Source: Polaribacter butkevichii
GTDB lineage: Bacteria > Bacteroidota > Bacteroidia > Flavobacteriales > Flavobacteriaceae
Length of the DNA: 64,000 nt
Assembly (NCBI RefSeq): GCF_038024105.1
Contig: NZ_CP150661.1
Location: 1,445,001-1,509,000 of the forward strand
Direction: 5' to 3'
The notes beneath the pieces were generated by a model. The model made no database searches and was not told the DNA's origin. It saw nothing but the letters and a program-made list of their open reading frames with translations. Positions within the stretch are counted from its first letter, which is position 1. Each line of letters opens with the position of its first letter. Positions 9,199 to 16,679 of this stretch are shown here, piece by piece. The translations under genes and the position numbers were made by a program.

Positions 9199-9331
9199 TG
9201 CCAACACCTTGTATAAAAAATTGCTTAATTTGGCTTAATCAAAGGGTGGTGCATTTTTGTAAACTTCTGAATTTCCGTTGGAAATTCCTCGTTCACAAAA
9301 CCGCAACTTTCCATACAAAACAACGTTAGGC
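9199..9331 (+). repeat. attC-like cassette junction site 10
   Basis: Left core TGCCAAC, right core GTTAGGC. Inner arms TTGTAT/ATACAA; hairpin GAATTTCC/GGAAATTC. Confidence 0.85.
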
Positions 9332-9358
9332 ATAATATCCAAGAAAACCGAAAATTGA

Positions 9359-10087
9359 ATGAACATAAAGTTTGAGAATGATAAAACAAAGAATGAAACT
9401 ATAAAGGTCCTTTGCTCATCTTGTAAAAATAATACAAATCATAATGTATTAACATCTATTAACGAAATTGGAACTGAACCTTTAGGAGAATATTATTCTA
9501 TAGACTGGAATACTGACTATGAAATTATTCAATGTTTAGGCTGTGAAAGAATTTCATTCAGGAATCACTCAACAAACTCTGAAAACACTGATTATCAAGG
9601 TCGACCAATATCAACTACTCTAATTTACCCTAAAAGAAGTAAAGACACTATAGCAGCAAAACATTATTTTAATGTTCCATATAATTTACAAAGAATATAC
9701 AGTGAAACTGTCGAAAGTTATAACTATGGAAACTTAACGCTTTGTGGAGCTGGTGTGAGAGCTTTAGTGGAAGGAGTATGCAAAGAAAATGGAATTACAG
9801 AAGGTAATGTTGAATTTAAGAATAAAGATGGTTCTACTGTAACTCAAAAAAAAACGAATCTTCAAGGAAAAATTAACGGACTTCATGAAAGCGGAAAACT
9901 TACGTTACAACATTCGGAAATATTACATGAACATCGGTTTTTAGGAAACGAAGCGATACATGAACTATCACTTCCATCAAAAGAAGATTTATATTTAGCA
10001 ATTGAGATAGTTGAAAATGTTTTTGATACACTTTATGAAATTCCGAGTAAAGGTTTAGAATTGAAAAGTAAAAGATTGAAAAAATAA
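9359..10087 (+). CDS. DUF4145 domain protein with N-terminal zinc-ribbon-like cysteines
   Basis: The protein has two CxxC pairs near the N-terminus (CSSC at residues 20-23 and CLGC near 61-64) that should bind zinc. The helical segment LTLCGAGVRALVEGVCKENGI, the linker LQGKINGLHESGKL and the closing ILHEHRFLGNEAIHE match the DUF4145 pattern often found with mobile and defence genes. DUF4145 is related to HEPN-type helical bundles, but I see no clear catalytic pair, so the biochemical role is open. Cassette ends: GTTAGGCATA/TATGCCTAAC, 10 of 10 complementary. Confidence 0.85.
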   Translation: MNIKFENDKTKNETIKVLCSSCKNNTNHNVLTSINEIGTEPLGEYYSIDWNTDYEIIQCLGCERISFRNHSTNSENTDYQGRPISTTLIYPKRSKDTIAAKHYFNVPYNLQRIYSETVESYNYGNLTLCGAGVRALVEGVCKENGITEGNVEFKNKDGSTVTQKKTNLQGKINGLHESGKLTLQHSEILHEHRFLGNEAIHELSLPSKEDLYLAIEIVENVFDTLYEIPSKGLELKSKRLKK

Positions 10088-10095
10088 AATACTAT

Positions 10096-10228
10096 GCCTA
10101 ACACCGTATAGTAAAAATTGCTAAATTGGTGCTTTACAAAACTAGTGGCATTTTTGTAAACGTCCATTTTCCTTCGGAAAATAGCCGTTCACTTTAAACG
10201 CAACTTTCAATATACAACAACGTTGCCA
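10096..10228 (+). repeat. attC-like cassette junction site 11
   Basis: Left core GCCTAAC, right core GTTGCCA. Inner arms GTATAG/ATATAC (one wobble); hairpin CATTTTCC/GGAAAATA. Confidence 0.82.
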
Positions 10229-10233
10229 AACAT

Positions 10234-10947
10234 ATGAGAACGAAACTTATTAAAGTATTTATATTACTGGTAATTACAGTTACTATTTTTCTAATCTATT
10301 CAAATAGAAAAATAAATGGAATATGGATTGGAACGTATATAAGTTACGACAATAGTAAGTATAATTCAATTAATGAATCTCTAATAAATTTTAATACTTT
10401 TAACTTCAAATACATTAATCCTTATCTAAAAAAGGACAGTATAATAAAAAGAAATTACATTACTCTTGGTAATCTCATATTTTCAAAACCAATTAACGAA
10501 TTTGAAACAATTCAAACTAAAATTGTTAATTTTAAAAATGACAGTTTAATATTGAAAAGTGTTTTAGAGACTAAAGCATATAGAAAAATTCCTGACTCTT
10601 TAAAATCTAATTCAAATCAAACTCTTGAATTAAAAAACAAATTTTTTAAAATAGAAAATCAAAGAAATATTGACACAATATATTTTAGTGAAAAATATTT
10701 ATTTTTTAAAGGGAAAAAGAAAAAACGTGAAAAATGGGAATCCACAGGTTACTGGAAATTAATATATTTTGAAAATTATTATGTAATATTTAGTAATTTC
10801 TCACCAATTGTTGTGAATAAATCAAACGAATATTTAAATTTTAATCAATTAACAAAAGATAGAAATAATGTTCTCAAAGTAATTGAAATTGAAGGAAAGA
10901 TAAATGATATTGAAATAATAAAAAAGAATATTGAAATGAATCAATAA
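10234..10947 (+). CDS. Membrane-anchored hypothetical protein, 237 aa (duplicated cassette, copy 1)
   Basis: One N-terminal membrane helix (VFILLVITVTIFLIYS) is followed by an exported lysine-rich domain beginning NGIWIGTYISYD, a start reminiscent of lipocalin-like small domains, with no firm assignment. The ATG lies six bases after the right core GTTGCCA. The DNA appears identical to 29675-30388 together with the downstream site, while the upstream sites are of different subtypes. Cassette ends: GTTGCCAAAC/GTTTGGCAAC. Confidence 0.8.
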   Translation: MRTKLIKVFILLVITVTIFLIYSNRKINGIWIGTYISYDNSKYNSINESLINFNTFNFKYINPYLKKDSIIKRNYITLGNLIFSKPINEFETIQTKIVNFKNDSLILKSVLETKAYRKIPDSLKSNSNQTLELKNKFFKIENQRNIDTIYFSEKYLFFKGKKKKREKWESTGYWKLIYFENYYVIFSNFSPIVVNKSNEYLNFNQLTKDRNNVLKVIEIEGKINDIEIIKKNIEMNQ

Positions 10948-10953
10948 TACGTT

Positions 10954-11088
10954 TGGCAACACCGTGTATAAAAAATTGCTATATTTAGCATAGACTAAAA
11001 CTTGTTGCTCTTTTGCTAACTTCTGAATTTCCGCTGGAAATTCCTCGTTCACAAAATCGCAACTTTCCATAACACAACAACGTTGCCA
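10954..11088 (+). repeat. attC-like cassette junction site 12
   Basis: Left core TGGCAAC, right core GTTGCCA. Inner arms GTGTAT/ATAACAC (bulged); hairpin GAATTTCC/GGAAATTC. Same as the site at 30395. Confidence 0.83.
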
Positions 11089-11605
11089 AAAACTGGTGAA
11101 TCGAGCCGAATACAAGTCGTTTAGTAAAATATAATTTTGGCTTTTTTTTAGTTTGTAAATCTGAAAAAAGTTAAACACTCTCTCGCGAATTAAAATTTTG
11201 AAAAATCGGAGAGTTTTCTAAATTTTACAAAAAAGGAATTTACTCAAACGCTGAAACCAAGATTGCGGAGAAATCACTCAAATATGAATTTCTAAACTTT
11301 GCGGAATTCAGCAAAATGCGGAACAAAAACTGTGCGGAATTTTCTCTAAAAAAAGTTTAGTAAGGCTGAGAATTTTCTGAAAATTAAATTAAGTGAAAAT
11401 TATTGTCGGAATTAAGCACGTGAGAAAACACTCAAACGCTGAAAACCAAAGTTGAGGAATTTTTACTCAGAATTTAATTTATCAAGTTTACGGAATTGGA
11501 AATGCATGAAAAATGGAATTTAATGAAATTACTACTTGTAAATTAAAAATAACGTGAATATTAAACGAAATATGGAAATGGAAATAAAATAACGCATTTG
11601 GCAAC
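11082..11605 (+). mobile_element. Noncoding cassette, family C copy 2
   Basis: A 524-bp cassette with ends GTTGCCAAA/TTTGGCAAC that looks identical to 27376-27899. The ACTCTCTCGCGA element pairs with CGGAGAGTTTT about 20 bases on. No credible gene. Confidence 0.8.
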
Positions 11606-11731
11606 ACCTTGTATAAAAAATTGCTAAATTTGGCTTAATCAAGGTTTGTTGCATTTCTGTCACCTCCTATTTTCCTACGGAAAATAGCCGTCGACTTAAA
11701 ACGCAACTTTCCATACAAAACAACGTTGTAA
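11599..11731 (+). repeat. attC-like cassette junction site 13
   Basis: Left core TGGCAAC, right core GTTGTAA. Inner arms TTGTAT/ATACAA; hairpin CTATTTTCC/GGAAAATAG. Confidence 0.85.
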
Positions 11732-11749
11732 GTAATACAGAATCCGAAA

Positions 11750-12358
11750 ATGAAAGAGACTATTTTGCTAATTTTATTCATTTCAATTTTATCTTGTAAA
11801 TCTGATAATAAAGAAAATTATATAAAGGAATCGACAAACAGAATTGGAATAAAAAAACTTAAATCTTCAGATAAAAATATTAAAGATAGTATAGTTGAAT
11901 ATCTAAAAATTAATGGAAAGGAATATGCAAATCAAATTTGGTTAGTAGATAAAGAAAATGATACTATTGGAGGAAATTATTTTGATTTATATGTAAATGA
12001 TACTACAAAATTAGGAGAATTAACTACTTTAAGATTTGTATTGACAAAACCGACAATAAATTGGGAGTCTGATATGTTCGTAATATTCCCAATACCTGAA
12101 AATAAACTGAAAGAGGATTTTTCCAACCTATCAGAAATTAAACTTGATACTTTTTACAGTCTGAAAAATGATAAAATTCCACATCCTGAATTATCTAATT
12201 TAAATTTACCTTTAAACCATATAACAGAATTTAAATATGACTATCAAAGTTCTGGAAAAAAAGTTCTTCGTGGAGTTGTAGTTGAAAGAGGGGAATTTGA
12301 GAATAAAAAATATGAAAGAAGATTATTTTTCGAGAAAAGTATTTATATTAAAGAATAA
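11750..12358 (+). CDS. Lipoprotein of unknown function, 202 aa
   Basis: The short hydrophobic leader LLILFISILSC ends in a lipobox cysteine (residue 16), so the protein is probably lipid-anchored in the outer membrane or periplasm. The mature part contains the stretch IWLVDKENDTIGGNYFDLYVNDT and C-terminal VLRGVVVERGEF, which I cannot assign. It is the only gene in a cassette with ends GTTGTAAGTA/TACTTACAAC. Confidence 0.78.
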   Translation: MKETILLILFISILSCKSDNKENYIKESTNRIGIKKLKSSDKNIKDSIVEYLKINGKEYANQIWLVDKENDTIGGNYFDLYVNDTTKLGELTTLRFVLTKPTINWESDMFVIFPIPENKLKEDFSNLSEIKLDTFYSLKNDKIPHPELSNLNLPLNHITEFKYDYQSSGKKVLRGVVVERGEFENKKYERRLFFEKSIYIKE

Positions 12359-12382
12359 ACTGAAAGTACAAAAAAGTACTAC

Positions 12383-12515
12383 TTACAACACCGTATAAAC
12401 TTTATTGCTGGTTTTAGCTCACTTGGGAAATTCCTTCGGAATTTCGCCGTTCGTGTTTTATTTAGTAAATTCACTGCTTAAACAACGCAACAAAGCTTAT
12501 ACAACAACGTTGTAG
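12383..12515 (+). repeat. attC-like cassette junction site 14
   Basis: Left core TTACAAC, right core GTTGTAG. Inner arms GTATAA/TTATAC; hairpin GAAATTCC/GGAATTTC. Confidence 0.86.
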
Positions 12516-12536
12516 CACATTTGAGAAACGAACTAA

Positions 12537-13004
12537 ATGATAGAATTAATACTTTCAACTTTAGCTGAATTTAGACTAATTCGTGAAGATTATAAACATC
12601 AAAAACGGATAAGTAAAAAGGAAAAAGAAGACGGAATTAAAAGACCGATTCAAAAGTATTTTATGCAACCAAGTGCATTAATGTTTATTGCTGTTTTTAT
12701 CATTGGAAGTTTTAGTGCTGTTCTATTTTTTACTTATCAAAGAACATCTGTATTTCCAAAAAAAACTGAAAAGGAAATCTCGGAAATGAGCGAGAGAATG
12801 GAAAACTGGAATAAAAATCTCGGAAAATACCCAACAGAATTGAATGAATTAATCGGAAATAGTCCTTTAAGAAAAGATTGGACAAAAGATGCTTGGAATC
12901 GAGAATATGAATTTACGATTACAGAGAACGGAAAAGGATTTTTAATAACGTCTGCTGGTTTAGACGGAAAATTTGGAACTGAAGATGACATTAAATCGGA
13001 ATAA
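12537..13004 (+). CDS. Membrane protein with GspG-like pseudopilin C-terminal domain, 155 aa
   Basis: A cytoplasmic N-terminus of about 40 residues, one membrane helix (ALMFIAVFIIGSFSAVLFFTY), then an exported domain. The C-terminus has the pattern YPTELNEL ... DAWNREYEFTI ... LITSAGLDGKFGTEDDI, which matches the calcium-binding C-terminal part of type II secretion major pseudopilins (GspG). There is no prepilin cleavage motif at the start, so this is a domain reuse rather than a pilin. It is followed five bases later by a small membrane protein in the same cassette. Confidence 0.8.
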   Translation: MIELILSTLAEFRLIREDYKHQKRISKKEKEDGIKRPIQKYFMQPSALMFIAVFIIGSFSAVLFFTYQRTSVFPKKTEKEISEMSERMENWNKNLGKYPTELNELIGNSPLRKDWTKDAWNREYEFTITENGKGFLITSAGLDGKFGTEDDIKSE

Positions 13005-13009
13005 AAATA

Positions 13010-13225
13010 ATGAGCACGTCTAAAAAATATACTGACTCTGACCTTAAACTCTTTTTTTTAGGCCCTTTATATCTAATATTGATTAGATTAAATGGAACAT
13101 ACAGTCATCACAACACAGGCATAAAAAGGAGTTCAGACAATAAAATGGGTCGAAAATTAATTTTAATGACTTTGGGCACAATATTTTATGTTATTCTAAT
13201 AATTGTACTGATTAATTATGATTGA
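13010..13225 (+). CDS. Small membrane protein, 71 aa
   Basis: Two hydrophobic segments (LFFLGPLYLILIRL and LILMTLGTIFYVILIIVLI) flank a short basic loop. It begins five bases after the pseudopilin-like gene, so both are probably co-transcribed. No family is recognised. The cassette ends are GTTGTAGCAC/GTGCTACAAC. Confidence 0.65.
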   Translation: MSTSKKYTDSDLKLFFLGPLYLILIRLNGTYSHHNTGIKRSSDNKMGRKLILMTLGTIFYVILIIVLINYD

Positions 13226-13404
13226 ATATAAATAAAAAAACGTGCTACAACACCGTGTATAATTAATTGCTTTTTACTTGCTTACTTGCGAAAATTCCTG
13301 CGGAATTTTCACGGGTTCGTTAAAGTTTGTTAACTTAGTTGCCTAACCACGCAACTAACCATACACGTATTCCAAGATCAAATCCTAATAAAATTTAGTT
13401 TTTT

Positions 13405-14397
13405 TTAAGCCATATGATTTTGAAGTACAACATAGGGCGTTCCTCTTTTAACAACCGCAAATGCTCTTGCTATTAGTTTATTTCTCACATTGTTTATCGC
13501 TAACATTTTATCTTTTCCTTCTGCTAATTTTTTTTGATAATATAACTTTAGTTCACTATCATGTTGTATAGCAGAAACACTTGCCATACTCAACAAACTT
13601 TTCATTTTTCTATCTCCTAAATAATGACACTGTTTTCGCCTATGAATACTGGTTCCAGAGCTATGTTCAAAAGGTGCGGTTCCACAATAACTAGAGAACG
13701 ATCGCCAGCTTTTAAACCTCGTAAAATTACCTGTATGATAAATAAGTTGACAAGCAACAACAAAGCCAATTCCTCTCATGCTTCTAAGTAATTCGTAGTT
13801 TTTACTCATAGAAATATCGTCAAAAATTATTTCTTCAATTCTAATTTCTATTGCCTTGACTTGTTTTGTGAGATAGTCAATACTTCGTTTTAAACTGATA
13901 CAACCTAAATCTGTTGTAGAGCTTGTTAAAAGTACTTTCATCTCTTTTAAAGTACCTTTTAAACCTGAATTATTTCTAACCAACTGATCTCTTAAAGCTA
14001 ACAATCTACCCAACTCTAAATGAGCGCTACTTTTAACAGTACTTGGAGTTAATTCCTCCCGGTAAAGCCAACCATACCTAGCAATTACCTGAGCATCTAA
14101 CTTATCAGTTTTTTCTTTTACAATGCCAGATGAACGTTTAATTTTTAACGGACTCTCCTCTACGTAAATAACTTTTTTACTGTGTAAATAAAGTGCCAAC
14201 TTTAAGGAATAATAACCGGTATTCTCAAAACAATAAAAAACAGCACTCTCTTTTGTTGCTTTTAAAACCCATTTTATTAGGCTTTTGTAACCAGTTAAAT
14301 CGTTCTTAAACTCTTTGTGTACTTGGGCATGATAACAATAAGCATCAATCGTCTTTTTTGACACATCAATTCCTACTACTTCTTGGTAATTTTTCAT
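13405..14397 (-). CDS. IS110-family transposase (DEDD recombinase), 330 aa
   Basis: Catalyses insertion and excision of the surrounding element. The N-terminus VVGIDVSKKTIDAYCY carries the first acidic residue of the RuvC-like DEDD domain; the C-terminal transposase_20 region reads MRGIGFVVACQLI...GNFTRFKSWRSFSSYCGTAP, with the serine-containing SSGTS segment. The length fits the family and the frame is intact, so the element may be active. It runs against the direction of the cassette genes. Confidence 0.93.
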   Translation of the reverse strand: MKNYQEVVGIDVSKKTIDAYCYHAQVHKEFKNDLTGYKSLIKWVLKATKESAVFYCFENTGYYSLKLALYLHSKKVIYVEESPLKIKRSSGIVKEKTDKLDAQVIARYGWLYREELTPSTVKSSAHLELGRLLALRDQLVRNNSGLKGTLKEMKVLLTSSTTDLGCISLKRSIDYLTKQVKAIEIRIEEIIFDDISMSKNYELLRSMRGIGFVVACQLIYHTGNFTRFKSWRSFSSYCGTAPFEHSSGTSIHRRKQCHYLGDRKMKSLLSMASVSAIQHDSELKLYYQKKLAEGKDKMLAINNVRNKLIARAFAVVKRGTPYVVLQNHMA

Positions 14398-14591
14398 ATT
14401 TTTACAATTAGAATGATTAAATATGTTGCAAAAACTACTTCCTTTATCGGGGTTTTATACGCCTGGTATTCCAAATGGTTCTTTGCAACTTTATAGAAAC
14501 AGAGGACTCGTACGTGTAAGGGACCTTCAAATCTAAAACACGTTATAGTTCTCCTCTGTTACTACATAAAGATATTTAATACAAACTAAAG
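14398..14591 (-). ncRNA. Candidate bridge RNA region of IS110 element 1
   Basis: IS110 elements encode a guide RNA in the noncoding end 5' of the transposase. Here a perfect 9-bp stem AACAGAGGA/TCCTCTGTT (14498-14506 with 14552-14560) encloses a loop. The loop contains AAACACGTT (14536-14544), identical to the target flank at 14592-14600, and TACGTGTA (14511-14518), the complement of TACACGTA at the left junction. Guide function is inferred from the match. Confidence 0.5.
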
Positions 14592-14597
14592 AAACAC

Positions 14598-14970
14598 GTT
14601 GCAAGTAATTGGCGGAAACCACTCAGACACTTGAAATTTGCGGTTCAAAACTCTTGAATTTAAAAACGGAAAAAAGCTAGACACTCTCTCGCTCGGCAAA
14701 ATTTGTAAAATTGGAGAGTTTTAGAAATTTAATCAAAATCAATTTACTCAAACCTTGAGAACCCCAAATTGCGGAATTTAGCAAAATGCCGGAATTTTCA
14801 CTCAAACCCTGAATTTAGCAAGTTTGAGGAATTTAGCAAAACACGAAAAATCTAGAGCGTGAAATTCACTCAAACCTTGAATGACAAACTTGGCGGAATT
14901 ACCACTCAAACGTTGAATTTTGAAAAATAAAAAAGTGCTACAAACTGAAAAAAAACCAACTACTTGCAAC
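14598..14970 (+). mobile_element. Noncoding cassette, family A copy 3
   Basis: A 373-bp family A unit that looks identical to the copy at 7418, with ends GTTGCAAGTA/TACTTGCAAC. Its right core survives next to the IS110 element. No credible gene. Confidence 0.8.
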
Positions 14971-15098
14971 ACCGTTTATAAAAAATTGCTAAATTGTGCC
15001 TCATCAAAACTAGTCGCGTTTTTGTAAACCCCTATTTTCCTGCGGAAAATAGCCGTTCACATTTAAACGCAACTTTCCCATAAACAACAACGTTAGCA
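14964..15098 (+). repeat. attC-like cassette junction site 16
   Basis: Left core TTGCAAC, right core GTTAGCA. Inner arms GTTTAT/ATAAAC; hairpin CTATTTTCC/GGAAAATAG. Confidence 0.85.
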
Positions 15099-15117
15099 CC
15101 AATTAGAAACCAATTCA

Positions 15118-15963
15118 ATGAACAAATTAAAATTATCGATTTTACTTATATTATTTTCAGCATTTTTATATTCACAAGAAGAAGCTGAATTGAACACAAA
15201 AGGAATAGAATTTGCAAAAAAAGGAAAAATAAATGAAGCTTTTAAATTATTTGACAAAGCCATTAAGATAAATCCAGATTTCCCGAATGCTTATTCTAAT
15301 CGTGGAAATGTTTACAGAATGAGAAAGGAATATGATTTAGCTATAAAAGACTATTCAAAATCTATTCAATTAAACCCTGAAAACTTGGGAGTTATTTACT
15401 CAAGAGCAAGTGTTTATTTGGAAAAAGAGGAATTTAAAAAAGCTATCAAAGATTACTCTACGATTATAAATAAAAAACCATCATATAAAACTATTTACTT
15501 TGACAGAGCATATGCAAATATTAGGCTTGAAAAGTATGAAATCGCTAAAACTGACTTGGAATCTCAAATAAAACTTAATCCTAAAGACTTTAAATCTCTT
15601 GCAAATTTAATAAATATTAAAACAAAATTGGAATTGTATGAAGAAGCAAAATTAGATTATGAAAAGATATTGAACGACTTTCCAACACAACCAAATTTAC
15701 ATATTCTTTATAATAATAGAGCGAGTCTTTATCAAGAGACAAATGAATTAGAAAAAGCCTTAAAAGATGTAAATAAATCTATAAAATTAAAAAGAAAATA
15801 TCCTTTAGGAATTCTTAATAGAGCTAATGTTTACCTGAAATTAGGAAACACAGAAAAAGCTTGTAAAGATTTTAAAAAAGCTATAAAATTAGGAGTTTTA
15901 AAAGAAGAACACTTTAAAGCAGACGAAGATTTTGAAAAGTTAAAAACTAATTGTGAAAAATAA
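15118..15963 (+). CDS. Secreted tetratricopeptide-repeat protein, 281 aa
   Basis: A signal peptide (LSILLILFSAFLYSQ) is followed by about seven TPR units through the whole mature part, with typical A..Y..RG / A..DY.KAI..NP spacing (for example YSNRGNVYRMRKEYDLAIKD and GILNRANVYLKLGNTEKACK). TPR arrays bind other proteins, so this is probably a periplasmic scaffold; the partner is unknown. It is the single gene of a cassette with ends GTTAGCACCA/TGGTGCTAAC. The ATG is 20 bases after the core. Confidence 0.9.
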   Translation: MNKLKLSILLILFSAFLYSQEEAELNTKGIEFAKKGKINEAFKLFDKAIKINPDFPNAYSNRGNVYRMRKEYDLAIKDYSKSIQLNPENLGVIYSRASVYLEKEEFKKAIKDYSTIINKKPSYKTIYFDRAYANIRLEKYEIAKTDLESQIKLNPKDFKSLANLINIKTKLELYEEAKLDYEKILNDFPTQPNLHILYNNRASLYQETNELEKALKDVNKSIKLKRKYPLGILNRANVYLKLGNTEKACKDFKKAIKLGVLKEEHFKADEDFEKLKTNCEK

Positions 15964-15968
15964 ACTGG

Positions 15969-16101
15969 TGCTAACACCGTGTATAATTAATTGCTTGGTT
16001 TTAGCTAATTTACGAAAGTCCTCGCGGACTTTCTATCTGTGTTTTATTTACTAACTTTATTGCTTAAAACACGCAACTAATCATACACAACAACGTTGTG
16101 C
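15969..16101 (+). repeat. attC-like cassette junction site 17
   Basis: Left core TGCTAAC, right core GTTGTGC. Inner arms GTGTAT/ATACAC; hairpin GAAAGTCC/GGACTTTC, a compensated version of GAAAATCC/GGATTTTC. Confidence 0.87.
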
Positions 16102-16268
16102 ATAATGCGGAAAATCGTGTTAAACATCAACATTTGAACTAAAAAAGCCAACCGCACAAACAGCACATTTATTTTTTCCAGACACCTAAAGCCAACGCTT
16201 AAAAAAATAAAAGAGCTGTTTTTAGCCTACGCTCAAAAACGGAACGCAAAACAGAATTAAGAAATGAC
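16102..16268 (+). other. Leader region of the metal cassette, no gene seen
   Basis: About 167 bases between the junction site and the promoter. The GC content is higher than in neighbouring spacers, and it contains AAGCCAACGCTTAAAAA, echoed by AAGCCAACGCTAAAAGCC near 21956. I find no reading frame worth calling. Confidence 0.4.
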
Positions 16269-16305
16269 TTTGCAATACCATTGCATTAATAATTCTCTAT
16301 CTTTG
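16269..16305 (+). promoter_or_regulatory. Promoter and Fur-type operator 1
   Basis: A perfect 6-3-6 palindrome TGCAATACCATTGCA (16271-16285) lies 12 bases before a Bacteroidota -7 box TATCTTTG (16298-16305). The same pair recurs at 19287. It is probably the binding site of the Fur-family protein encoded in the same cassette, controlling it with the TonB receptor. Confidence 0.6.
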
Positions 16306-16310
16306 TGACA

Positions 16311-16628
16311 ATGAAATTTATCACTATCATATTATCCTTATTAATACTTGTTTTGTCAATAAAACCTTGTTCTGACGGAAATAATGCCGAAGACCAACAC
16401 CAAGACGAAATAACTGCTGAACACAATCATCAAAATGATAGTGATGATACGTGTCCAATAACTTGTATTTGTAATTGTTGCGGAATCGCAATTACATACC
16501 AACCAATTCAAACTTTTGAATTAGGTAATAATAATCAAATTTCTACAGAAATTCTATCTGCTTATCAATCAATATACAGATTTAATTTTCATTCCAATAT
16601 CTGGCAACCGCCTCAATTGATTAGCTAA
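16311..16628 (+). CDS. DUF6660-like small metal-associated protein, 105 aa
   Basis: A hydrophobic leader (FITIILSLLILVLSIKPC) is followed by an acidic, histidine-rich stretch (EDQHQDE, EHNHQND) and a cysteine cluster CPITCICNCCG. This layout matches small exported proteins found next to TonB receptors and metal efflux genes in Bacteroidota. It is likely periplasmic and metal-binding. I chose ATG 16311; a GTG at 16305 is also in frame but overlaps the -7 box, so the transcript may be nearly leaderless. It lies 51 bases before the receptor gene. Confidence 0.75.
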   Translation: MKFITIILSLLILVLSIKPCSDGNNAEDQHQDEITAEHNHQNDSDDTCPITCICNCCGIAITYQPIQTFELGNNNQISTEILSAYQSIYRFNFHSNIWQPPQLIS

Positions 16629-16679
16629 TTTATCGACCAAAAGTCAAAAAATTTTAGTTAATTAATTTTTACATTTTCA

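Larger units (their letters stand above)
13367..14591 (-). mobile_element. IS110-family insertion sequence in a junction site
   Basis: A 1,225-bp element with one minus-strand transposase, 38 bases beyond its 3' end and about 194 noncoding bases at its 5' end. Boundaries were set by reconstructing the interrupted site against intact sites. There are no long terminal inverted repeats and no evident target duplication, as usual for IS110. The insertion point lies between the inner arm ATACAC and the right core. Confidence 0.85.
13245..14604 (+). repeat. attC-like cassette junction site 15, interrupted by IS110 element
   Basis: Left core CTACAAC, right core GTTGCAA. Removing 13367-14591 rejoins ATACAC to AAACACGTT and gives a 135-bp site of normal length, closely matching the site at 53651. 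Inner arms GTGTAT/ATACAC; hairpin GAAAATTCC/GGAATTTTC. Confidence 0.85.

Noticed and set aside
10849..11178. Minus-strand frames of the type MESCDFVNEEFPAEIQKLAKE overlapping several sites
   Set aside because: They are the reverse reading of the GAATTTCC/GGAAATTC hairpin and TTGC arm of one site subtype; they end in unrelated sequence in each copy, so they are not a conserved gene.
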